64,000 nucleotides of DNA, from NCBI RefSeq assembly GCF_003634775.1, contig NZ_RBXB01000001.1, forward strand, positions 1,054,001 through 1,118,000, read 5' to 3'. The position numbers and the translations under genes were made by a program. This document shows, piece by piece, positions 15,519-22,947 of this stretch (the first letter of the stretch is position 1; every line of letters starts with the position of its first letter). This stretch comes from Chryseobacterium defluvii (GTDB lineage Bacteria; Bacteroidota; Bacteroidia; Flavobacteriales; Weeksellaceae). The notes under the pieces were generated by a model. That model made no database searches, was not told where the DNA came from, and worked only from the letters and a program-made list of their open reading frames with translations.

Positions 15519-16004
15519 ATGAAAACAGAAGTATTGATCGAAAAGATTTATTTAGAAGCCACTAAAGGTTTAAAGGAAGAATGGTTTACCACCGATCAAC
15601 CATATTGGTATAATTATGTTGTTAACCTAGATTTACCTTTGCAAGTTACCTATTTAACTGTGCTATTGGAAAGCCAGGTATACAATGGCGGATTTCACCA
15701 ATATTTCTGGAATGGATACGGACAATTTGCTCTTGAAACGATTGATGCTTTAATAGAGTTAAATGCTTATAAGAAATCCGGGCTATTAAATAGGGCTTTA
15801 AGTATTGTGAAATACGAAAATATCAGCGATGGAGATTTTCGTAATAAGCTTATTAATAAAACACTTACAAAGCTGTTTGAAGGCGAGGACTTATTTGAAC
15901 CTTTAGGTAAGTTAGATGATCAATATTATCGCACAGCTGATGAAGATATAACGATCTTATTAGAGCGTTTTCTTAGAAAAGAATATCCAGAATACGAGGT
16001 TTAA
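15519..16004 (+). CDS. DUF4375 domain protein
   Basis: 161 residues, soluble. The family signature is clear around residues 45-75: YLTVLLESQVYNGGFHQYFW, NG, then a helix with ETIDALIELNA. DUF4375 (DMP19-like) proteins occur widely in Bacteroidetes, often in toxin-immunity clusters. Its place at the end of the immunity array after an RHS remnant supports an immunity role here, but the biochemical function of the family is not established. Confidence 0.75.
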   Translation: MKTEVLIEKIYLEATKGLKEEWFTTDQPYWYNYVVNLDLPLQVTYLTVLLESQVYNGGFHQYFWNGYGQFALETIDALIELNAYKKSGLLNRALSIVKYENISDGDFRNKLINKTLTKLFEGEDLFEPLGKLDDQYYRTADEDITILLERFLRKEYPEYEV

Positions 16005-16071
16005 TTTTATCGAATTTTGGAATTTATTTCTAAAGCTCTTATTTTGTAGTGTGAACTTCAGTTCTTAATGC

Positions 16072-16692
16072 ATGGCAAGAGGATCAAATATATATCTGTT
16101 TTTAGCAATTGTATCAATAATAATCACCTGGCTATTTGTTGGCCTTTTTAGAGATGATGAATTTTATAAGCCAAGTTTGTTTTTAAAGCACCAACCTACG
16201 TTTAAAACTATCTTTTGTTCTCCAATAGGAATGTCTGATTTACATTTTGAAAGTCTACCCAACAATGAGCGAACTGAGGAAATTGCATTTCAAGAATATG
16301 TTGTTAAACAAAATATTCAGAAAAAAAACGGAGTGGAACTATTTTTCGTTCCATTGATTCTTATACAAACAACTTTAACTTTATTGAGCTTTGGTATTAT
16401 GGGGACATGGGGAAAATTCGTTTACGAAAAGCGGCATTTTATAACGCATTTTTCATTGTGTTTTATCGCAATTTTTATGGGTAATCTATTCATCATGTCA
16501 TTTGATAAAATACTTCTTACCCGTTCTTATTGGGATATCAATATTTGGATTAAATATCGGTTTTTTACTAAAAAAAACAAAAACAACAAAATCCTGATAG
16601 GTGGTATTAATAGAAGACGATTAATACAAAGGATAAACAAACGCCCCTATTTATTAAAACAGCCGATCCTTCTGGATTCGGCTGTTTTTTAA
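16072..16692 (+). CDS. Hypothetical membrane protein, C-terminus running into a terminator
   Basis: 206 residues. A TM helix at about 8-25, a soluble loop (about 26-90, containing FKTIFCSPIGMSDLHFESLP), and TM helices at about 93-115 and 127-148. The last ~45 residues are strongly basic (KKNKNNKILIGGINRRR and onward) and the final residues (QPILLDSAVF) are encoded by a Rho-independent terminator stem. That makes the C-terminus look accidental, as if a frameshift or recombination removed the original stop. No family is recognised. Confidence 0.5.
   Translation: MARGSNIYLFLAIVSIIITWLFVGLFRDDEFYKPSLFLKHQPTFKTIFCSPIGMSDLHFESLPNNERTEEIAFQEYVVKQNIQKKNGVELFFVPLILIQTTLTLLSFGIMGTWGKFVYEKRHFITHFSLCFIAIFMGNLFIMSFDKILLTRSYWDINIWIKYRFFTKKNKNNKILIGGINRRRLIQRINKRPYLLKQPILLDSAVF
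16656..16690. terminator. Bidirectional terminator between toxin island and tra operon
   Basis: Stem AAAACAGCCGA/TCGGCTGTTTT (16656-16666 with 16678-16688), extended inwards by TCC/GGA, with T-runs on both strands. It ends the plus-strand toxin island and lies 9 bases past the stop of the last tra gene on the minus strand. Confidence 0.8.
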
Positions 16693-16698
16693 CACCAT

Positions 16699-17157
16699 TT
16701 AATCAACATGATTAAATTTAAAGCTTAACTGCTTTTCGTTTCCGAAATTGTCAGAAATCCAAATATCAAAACTCTGCGACACAGCGGATTTGGAAGTATA
16801 ATAAAGGGCAATTTCTTCCTCTTCACCCTCCGGCAGATCATATACATCATTGGGTTTAAATTCAAATAATCCGTGCTTATACTTTAAAATACCGAACCCA
16901 TCATATTGAAAATACCGGATATAATAATGCGTTCCAGAGTAAATTCCTGATCGGACAATTTTCATCTTAATCGCCGTTGTTTGCCCAAAGGCTATATCCT
17001 CTCTGACAGGTAGTACCTTGACTTCAAAAGGAAAATTTTGCTGTATTTCCAAATTTTCATTTTCACACGAAATCATGATGAAAAGACTTCCGGCAGCAAG
17101 CAGCGTCAGCCAAAAGAAGTGGAAAATGAAACTTTCAGTATTGATTAATTTTCTCAT
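16699..17157 (-). CDS. traQ: Conjugal transfer protein TraQ (DUF3872)
   Basis: 152 residues. The N-terminal hydrophobic segment ends in a lipobox-like ISC (about residues 28-30), and the rest is a beta-rich periplasmic domain (FEVKVLPVREDIAFGQTTAI, later GEEEEIALYYTSKS), the DUF3872/TraQ pattern of CTnDOT-type elements. It is the last gene of the tra operon, after traO. In CTnDOT a traP primase gene sits between traO and traQ; here it is absent. Confidence 0.8.
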   Translation of the reverse strand: MRKLINTESFIFHFFWLTLLAAGSLFIMISCENENLEIQQNFPFEVKVLPVREDIAFGQTTAIKMKIVRSGIYSGTHYYIRYFQYDGFGILKYKHGLFEFKPNDVYDLPEGEEEEIALYYTSKSAVSQSFDIWISDNFGNEKQLSFKFNHVD

Positions 17158-17176
17158 TATAAGTTTTTTTTAATTG

Positions 17177-17743
17177 TTATAAGTTTAATCTGATCCCCAT
17201 TCCAACTGAAGGCGAAAGACGGTTCACGGAAGTTCCCCAAAACAGATATGCTTTGGTTTGCAATAAAACCATAATCTTATCCGTGATATAAAACTCTAAA
17301 GACAATTTCCCTCCAGTTCCGTAAATAAGACCGCTTTTATCCAATATAATAGCTCCATCCGGGAGAATATAATTGCCTTTATTGATGTTTTGATATCCGG
17401 CAGCTGCGGTAAGACCCAAATAAAGATTTAGGCTTTTACTGTAGTTTCCTAAAAAACGGAAACTGTATCCACCTTCGCCCAAATATATTTCAAGAGGGAG
17501 CTTTTGAACGCCATAGGTGATACTCCTATGCTGATATTCTGCGCTCCAAATTTGGTAATTCCCGCTTCTAGTGTTTTTGGTAAAACTCAATTGGAAATAA
17601 TAATTATCACGAGGTTCTTTCATAGAAAAAATACCTGATGAAACTGATATTCCTTTTTGTCCGGGAAGCTGTCTTTGGCCTTTTACCTGGGAAGTCATCA
17701 TAAAGACTAATAGAAGGATATATACAATGTATTTCATAGCCAT
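17177..17743 (-). CDS. traO: Conjugal transfer protein TraO
   Basis: 188 residues with a signal peptide (through about residue 22) and a beta-barrel-like pattern of alternating residues ending in GMGIRLNL. 'GEGGYSFRFLGNYSKSLNLY' and 'LGLTAAAGYQNIN' fit the TraO family, an outer-membrane component of Bacteroidetes conjugation systems. ATG at 17743; a second Met two codons later is also possible. It lies between traN and traQ in the order expected for these elements. Confidence 0.85.
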   Translation of the reverse strand: MAMKYIVYILLLVFMMTSQVKGQRQLPGQKGISVSSGIFSMKEPRDNYYFQLSFTKNTRSGNYQIWSAEYQHRSITYGVQKLPLEIYLGEGGYSFRFLGNYSKSLNLYLGLTAAAGYQNINKGNYILPDGAIILDKSGLIYGTGGKLSLEFYITDKIMVLLQTKAYLFWGTSVNRLSPSVGMGIRLNL

Positions 17744-17752
17744 TTCTTTATA

Positions 17753-18640
17753 TTATTTCATTTTTAAATGGAGCTGATCAACGGGTACTGCCCTGATCAA
17801 ATCATTATTATTTACTTCTACGATCTGGTGGCGTCCGCCATTTTTTTCATACACTTCGATAACCAGCATTTTGTCATTGGTAAGGGTGAAATTATCGAGC
17901 AGAAAAACATTGGTAGCGGTGCTATGCTTGCGGACATCTGAAAGTATTTGATAGGAACGCAGGATTTTCAATGGTTTTTCCTGGGAAACGGTTCTTTTAG
18001 CCACTTTCCGGTCAACGATCTTGAAATTAATAAAGTCTATAGAATAGGGGATATTACTTTCATTTCTGAGTTCTGTGTGAAAATACAGCATATGCTCATG
18101 AGAATATAAACCTTTCAATGAGAATTGGATACCATAACTCTTTGAAGCGATATGCCTAATGTATCTCTTATTACGTTCATAGATGGCACTCAGTACATAG
18201 TCCGAAACAAATGGCGAATAAGATCCCAGGTCTTCAAGAAAGATTCCGCCAAAGTGCCTTCGATTCTCCAGTTGCAAATCGGAAAGGTCATGGCTTAATT
18301 TAGAAGGATAAGGACTGTAATACACGGTAAAGCTATAAAAGCTCCCGTCGGCAGTGATCACTGAAAAATTGGTTTCACCTTCAAATCCTTCTACGGATGC
18401 TTTGACCCTTAAAACATTATTGGCATCATCGGCTTTCCCTGCCGAAAGATATTCACTACCCAAATCCACATAGGTGATGGCTGAAGGGAAAATGAGATGC
18501 GAAGTTTTATTATAGGTTACCTCCAAAATGTAAGGATCGGTGGCTTTTTCGTATTTAACGGTAAGACTGTCCTGTGCAGAAGCATGTACTGCCAAGAGAA
18601 GAAAAACCACTAAATTGAGATATAACTTGATACGATTCAT
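17753..18640 (-). CDS. traN: Conjugative transposon protein TraN (DUF4138)
   Basis: 295 residues with a Sec signal peptide (to about residue 22, AHASAQ). 'LEVTYNKTSHLIFPSAITYV' followed by DLGSEYL near residues 38-65 is the VirB9-like start of the TraN family; the C-terminal half carries the beta-rich OM-complex domain. It probably forms part of the periplasm-outer membrane channel with TraM and TraO. It is separated from traM by 17 bases. Confidence 0.88.
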   Translation of the reverse strand: MNRIKLYLNLVVFLLLAVHASAQDSLTVKYEKATDPYILEVTYNKTSHLIFPSAITYVDLGSEYLSAGKADDANNVLRVKASVEGFEGETNFSVITADGSFYSFTVYYSPYPSKLSHDLSDLQLENRRHFGGIFLEDLGSYSPFVSDYVLSAIYERNKRYIRHIASKSYGIQFSLKGLYSHEHMLYFHTELRNESNIPYSIDFINFKIVDRKVAKRTVSQEKPLKILRSYQILSDVRKHSTATNVFLLDNFTLTNDKMLVIEVYEKNGGRHQIVEVNNNDLIRAVPVDQLHLKMK

Positions 18641-18657
18641 TGCTATTTATTTTGTTG

Positions 18658-19974
18658 TTAATTTTTGGACACAAGAAAAACCTGATGCCCTTCCTTCAAT
18701 GTCACTTTTACGGTTCTGAGTTTCCGGGAAAAATAGCCCGAAACCCCTTGGACTAACCCTCGGCTTAAATCACCTGTTATCTGCTGTCCGGCAGAACGGG
18801 ACATCATGATGCTGGTTCCTGAGCTCTGGCTCATATTGGATGCGATCTCGGAGATTGCGCTCGCTTCAGGGGCATATGGAATATTAAGACCTTCCTGCCC
18901 GTCAAGATCATATACCAAAATGTCAACAGGAAGAATATTTCCCTGATATTCAATGGAAGATATTTTGAGTTGCATTCTTGCCCCCTGTAATTTTGCTTTG
19001 GCAGAAAGCAGCGTTCCTTTTGGAATAGTTCGATGGGAAGTCCTTACAGGTTCAATTAGCCTTAACCGGACTATATTATCACCTGTCACCACCACTGTTT
19101 GATGCACCACCGCTTTTATGCTGTTTCTTGGCTGTACTGATTCATTATTTTCTCCCGGTCCAAAAAATCTGGAGTTTAGCTCATTTGAAAAATGAGCAAG
19201 CAATGAGCTGTCACTAACATTACGCCTAAGTGATGACACCTTATTATACCCAATTGGATAGACTGCCATAAAATGTTCTTTCTTATCTTTTGAATCAATG
19301 GATGAAGAATCATGAGGTAAAGCATTTTGTATCTTTTGATTCCCCACTGGTAAAAATTTTGCAGCCATTTCATATGACTTTTCCATAAGTGCCAGCTGAT
19401 TATCAATGCCACTCGATGGTTGTGCCTGCGCCTGATCGGCAAGTTCTCTTTTCAAGTCCTGAATTTCTTTTCGTAATTCCTGGGTCTGATAACTTTCTCC
19501 ATTATCGTAAAATGAGCCCAGCGTCTGTTGAGCATTTCGATAACTATTCAAAGCCGGGTTGTCATTACCCTGAGAATCATCAAATGGATTGGACGATTTT
19601 GAATCCAAGGTGTTTGAAGACAAGGCGGAATCAGTATTAAAATAGTCGGACAACGCGGAAAGCGATTGACGTTCTTTCGCCTGCTTGTCTTCCATAAGCT
19701 GCTGTTCATATGCTTTTTGCTTATCATCCTGTAAATCGGCATCTTTGGCTTGCGGAACAGCACCATTAATGCCAGAGGAATTTTCTTCTCCATTATCTGA
19801 AGGAGCGAAAATAAGATATAAACAACCCAAGAATACGATGCCCATTAATACCATTATTAATGGCTTTTTGAATCGTTCCCATGAAGTTTGGGGCACTTGA
19901 ATATGATTACTTTCCGCCTCATTTGCATTTTCATCTACAATGAGGCTTATTTTTGAATTTTCCTTTTCTTTCAT
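18658..19974 (-). CDS. traM: Conjugative transposon protein TraM (VirB10-like)
   Basis: 438 residues from ATG 19974; the frame extends 4 codons further to a TTG at 19986, but the ATG (MKEKENSK) is the better start. One TM helix lies at about residues 37-58 (PLIMVLMGIVFLGCLYLIF), then a long low-complexity Ser/Gln/Asp-rich periplasmic linker with coiled-coil (about 60-220), then the C-terminal VirB10-like beta domain (about 280-438, with 'RLIEPVRTSHRTIPKGTLLS'). It spans the envelope and links the inner-membrane ATPases to the outer-membrane ring. Confidence 0.88.
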   Translation of the reverse strand: MKEKENSKISLIVDENANEAESNHIQVPQTSWERFKKPLIMVLMGIVFLGCLYLIFAPSDNGEENSSGINGAVPQAKDADLQDDKQKAYEQQLMEDKQAKERQSLSALSDYFNTDSALSSNTLDSKSSNPFDDSQGNDNPALNSYRNAQQTLGSFYDNGESYQTQELRKEIQDLKRELADQAQAQPSSGIDNQLALMEKSYEMAAKFLPVGNQKIQNALPHDSSSIDSKDKKEHFMAVYPIGYNKVSSLRRNVSDSSLLAHFSNELNSRFFGPGENNESVQPRNSIKAVVHQTVVVTGDNIVRLRLIEPVRTSHRTIPKGTLLSAKAKLQGARMQLKISSIEYQGNILPVDILVYDLDGQEGLNIPYAPEASAISEIASNMSQSSGTSIMMSRSAGQQITGDLSRGLVQGVSGYFSRKLRTVKVTLKEGHQVFLVSKN

Positions 19975-19991
19975 AATAAGTTTCAATTTTA

Positions 19992-20237
19992 TTAATCCTG
20001 TTTTCCGGTTTCAATCTGCTTCCGCTTTAATACCGGATTAGTGATATGTTCTATTTCCATTTTTCTGGATACCTTAGACGTCTCTTTCCAAACCATCACG
20101 AGTGTAAATAGGGTAATGGCGAAATACGATAGGAAAAAGTACAAGGTTAACTTTCGTTGCTGGCGGAGCGGAAGAGATTTCCATCTGCGGTCCAGTACTC
20201 CAAACTTCTTATCTATATATGATCTTATATTTTTCAT
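19992..20237 (-). CDS. traL: Small inner-membrane transfer protein, TraL-like (DUF3989)
   Basis: 81 residues with one TM helix (about 32-52, YFFLSYFAITLFTLVMVW) between two basic flanks. Size, topology and position directly upstream of traM fit the TraL/DUF3989 slot of CTnDOT-like operons. Similarity within this family is low, so the assignment leans on gene order. Confidence 0.65.
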   Translation of the reverse strand: MKNIRSYIDKKFGVLDRRWKSLPLRQQRKLTLYFFLSYFAITLFTLVMVWKETSKVSRKMEIEHITNPVLKRKQIETGKQD

Positions 20238-20247
20238 GATTGAGGTT

Positions 20248-20673
20248 TTAGCTTTTAAACCGATTTACTCTTTTCGCTTTTCTATTTCTCATTTCACTAA
20301 CCATAGCAATAGCTTCAGCTGCTTTAGGGGCGTTGACTATAGAGAGCTGATCCCATTTTGCCTGTTTTAGCAGTTGACCAAATTGATCTTTTCGGGACAC
20401 CTCCATTGCAGATAAAAATAGTTTTCCGTTTAAGGATTTTACTTCAAAAGTGCATTCGACCCTTGGTTTGTCTTCACCTTTCCATTGCAGGTAACAGGAG
20501 AGAGAAATCATGTTATTCTTCTGGGATTCCAACCCTTTTTTGAAGCTTTCAAAATAGCTTTCAAGGCTTTCTTTTAGCTTTCCCGAATGCCCGCCCTGAG
20601 TTTGAAAATATCCGGTGTATCCTTTTTCAGAGAGGATTTTGACAAATGTGTTTATATCTGATATAGCTGTCAT
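20248..20673 (-). CDS. Uncharacterised cytoplasmic protein in the tra operon
   Basis: 141 residues, no signal peptide or TM segment. The middle (ISLSCYLQWKGEDKPRVECT) is beta-rich and the ends are helical, with a basic C-terminus (RNRKAKRVNRFKS). It lies between traK and traL with spacings of 10 bases on each side, so it is clearly part of the operon. CTnDOT has no obvious counterpart. I do not recognise the family. Confidence 0.7.
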   Translation of the reverse strand: MTAISDINTFVKILSEKGYTGYFQTQGGHSGKLKESLESYFESFKKGLESQKNNMISLSCYLQWKGEDKPRVECTFEVKSLNGKLFLSAMEVSRKDQFGQLLKQAKWDQLSIVNAPKAAEAIAMVSEMRNRKAKRVNRFKS

Positions 20674-20683
20674 AATTGTATTA

Positions 20684-21307
20684 TTAGCGTTCTACAATTT
20701 CCAGGTCCCGGTTTTCAACAACACTGAACTTTTCAATATTAAAGCCCTGTGGGTTGGTATCCGATCTCACTGAATTCACCAAGAAGCAGGAAGTGACCAG
20801 ATTACGTTTGGTAAGATTGCTCGATCTTATGATAAATTGAGTAGCGTAAGTAATGGCAGAATAGGGGTAACTATCAAAATTGCAAACGACACTATCAATC
20901 TCAATTCGTTGCTGAACGTTCCCAGAGATTACCCTATTGAAATATCCCTTTTCCGAAAGGTCTTTGTAATAATCAAAAGCACTTTTATCTGCTAAGTTGA
21001 AAGCCCTTTTCATGTTGCTTTCAATAGCATTCTTATCAGGGGCGAGAGTGAAGAATAGTTCATGGAACCGTCGCACGTGTTCCCTCGCTTCAACAGGGCG
21101 GTTGATGGATGCGTCCTGGGATAATGCAAGCATTAGGGATTTACCATTATCAAGGACGTATATTTTCTCCCTTTGTTTATCAGCAAATGAATATGCCTTC
21201 CAAATTGATATTGCCACCACGGTAAAACACAGGGCAGCGAATATAATGGCATATAACCTGATCTGCTTGAAGCTGTTTTCGATATTTCTTAACGTTTTAA
21301 ATTCCAT
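20684..21307 (-). CDS. traK: Conjugative transposon protein TraK (VirB8-like)
   Basis: 207 residues: a short cytoplasmic N-terminus (MEFKTLRNIENSFKQIR), one TM helix (about 17-39) and a periplasmic domain with the NTF2-like VirB8 layout. 'YVLDNGKSLMLALSQDASIN', 'EAREHVRRFHELFF' and a late 'NLVTSCFLV' are TraK family features. It is an inner-membrane assembly factor for the mating channel and follows traJ by 6 bases. Confidence 0.9.
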   Translation of the reverse strand: MEFKTLRNIENSFKQIRLYAIIFAALCFTVVAISIWKAYSFADKQREKIYVLDNGKSLMLALSQDASINRPVEAREHVRRFHELFFTLAPDKNAIESNMKRAFNLADKSAFDYYKDLSEKGYFNRVISGNVQQRIEIDSVVCNFDSYPYSAITYATQFIIRSSNLTKRNLVTSCFLVNSVRSDTNPQGFNIEKFSVVENRDLEIVER

Positions 21308-21313
21308 ATCTTT

Positions 21314-22306
21314 TTATTTTAATAGCCTTCCAGCAATATTTCCGGTTACTGCTCCGGTTCCGGCACTTGCAATATTTCCGGCTTTTTTTGAAGTATTTTC
21401 AATGGTTTTCGTGAAATTTCTGGCGCCACCAGCTTCGATAACCCAGCCTGTTACAGTTGGCACAGTAAAATATCCTATGATACCAATGATCATAAAAATC
21501 ACATACACTGTATTGGATGAATCCGGAATAAAATTGGGATCTGAAAGAGACTCAATATCTTTTTCTAAAATCAACGATTGTATTTTGGCGAGCATGGAAC
21601 TGAAAATATCAGCAACCGGAAGCCAGAGGTAAACACTAATGTATCTTGTCAGCCATCCGGTTAAAGTAGACTGAAATCCATCCCAAACGCTGATCGCAAA
21701 AGCGATTGGTCCCAAAATAGACAGTACAATAAGAAAGAAAGTCCTTATGGTATCTATAACCAGAGCCGCAGCCTGGAAAAGTATTTCCAAGAGTTCCCGA
21801 AACCAGTCTCTAATAGATTTTCCCATTTCATACGCCTGACGTTCCATATACATTCCCGCCATCGTTGCCAGATCAGATGGTGACCAACCCAACTCTTCCA
21901 ACTTTTTATCAAATTCTTCGTTAGAGACCAGATAGGCAGATTCAGGATCACGAAGCTTTGCTTCTTTTTCCAATAAATCCCTTTTTTCCTGAAGAGCGTG
22001 GAGATCCAGGACCTGATTTTCGAGCATTCCATGTGTGCCTTTGACAATGGGACTAAGAACAGCATTGATGCTGCCCAATACTACCGTTGGAAAGAACATG
22101 ATACAGATTCCTAATGCAAAAGGACGTAATAAAGGGAATACATCAATGGGTTCCGCCCGGCTTAAAGCCTGCCATACCTTTAGAGAAACATAGAAGAGGG
22201 CTCCAAGTCCTGCAACTCCTTTCGCAACCGCTGCCATATCAGCTGATAGAGGCAACATCTCGTCGTATAGATTGCGGAGAATTTCATGAAGATTATTAAA
22301 TTCCAT
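21314..22306 (-). CDS. traJ: Conjugative transposon protein TraJ (VirB6-like)
   Basis: 330 residues with six or more hydrophobic segments (about 30-50, 65-90, 180-205, 210-235 and 265-285 are clearest). A large soluble loop with 'LHALQEKRDLLEKEAKLRDP' lies around residues 100-130. Polytopic layout, length and place between traI and traK fit TraJ, the channel-forming inner-membrane component. The stop of traI and this start are 3 bases apart. Confidence 0.9.
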   Translation of the reverse strand: MEFNNLHEILRNLYDEMLPLSADMAAVAKGVAGLGALFYVSLKVWQALSRAEPIDVFPLLRPFALGICIMFFPTVVLGSINAVLSPIVKGTHGMLENQVLDLHALQEKRDLLEKEAKLRDPESAYLVSNEEFDKKLEELGWSPSDLATMAGMYMERQAYEMGKSIRDWFRELLEILFQAAALVIDTIRTFFLIVLSILGPIAFAISVWDGFQSTLTGWLTRYISVYLWLPVADIFSSMLAKIQSLILEKDIESLSDPNFIPDSSNTVYVIFMIIGIIGYFTVPTVTGWVIEAGGARNFTKTIENTSKKAGNIASAGTGAVTGNIAGRLLK

Positions 22307-22309
22307 AGC

Positions 22310-22936
22310 TTACCAATATTTAGAGTCAACACCATATAGTTCCAAGACGCGCTTTGTATTGTTCTTCTCCTTAGCACGGATATAACTCACTGAGATATTC
22401 TTATTGGTAAAATATCGGACAAGGTTATGATAATCTTTAACCTCCTTATATACCCGGTCGATAATATCCATACGTTCTTTATCATTCAATGAAAGCCCAT
22501 TGGCGGTTACGATTTGCTTAAGTTCTTTTAAGAGTTCTGTACTTTCATTGAGCAGAGTAGAATAGCCATTGGCAATTGCAGCTAATTCCTGTGGAGAGAA
22601 ATTCGGATCGTTCATCATCTTTCCGAAGTTTTTGACATACATTTCGGAGACATTGCCTACTAAGAGAACTGTTTGCTGAACTTTACGGGCATCTTTGACA
22701 AGGTTATTGACGGCTTTCAGTTTGTCGTAATACTCTTTGCCTTGCTCATAAACTTTTTTTACTTCGTTGAAGTTTTTAATCACATTACTTACTGTGGAGG
22801 AAGTGTGAACAATTTCATTGGCGCTGTTCAAAATTCCTGAAGCCAGGTTTCCGGGATCGGTTACTACCCACTGCGCTTTCACGGTTTGTAAGCCAAGCAT
22901 TACAATAATGCTTGCCAGAAAGATCAATTTTTTCAT
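22310..22936 (-). CDS. traI: Conjugal transfer protein TraI (DUF4141)
   Basis: 208 residues with a signal peptide (MKKLIFLASIIVMLGLQTVKAQ) and a long helical body: 'NSANEIVHTSSTVSNVIKNF', 'EYYDKLKAVNNLVKDARKVQ'. The family resembles VirB5-type minor pilus proteins (DUF4141/P-type). It is exported to the periplasm and located between traG and traJ as in CTnDOT. Confidence 0.88.
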   Translation of the reverse strand: MKKLIFLASIIVMLGLQTVKAQWVVTDPGNLASGILNSANEIVHTSSTVSNVIKNFNEVKKVYEQGKEYYDKLKAVNNLVKDARKVQQTVLLVGNVSEMYVKNFGKMMNDPNFSPQELAAIANGYSTLLNESTELLKELKQIVTANGLSLNDKERMDIIDRVYKEVKDYHNLVRYFTNKNISVSYIRAKEKNNTKRVLELYGVDSKYW

Positions 22937-22947
22937 TGTTTTAAATT

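Noticed and set aside
20997..21632. 211-codon plus-strand frame
   Set aside because: It covers traK and traJ in antisense. Those two have clear family matches and conserved order.
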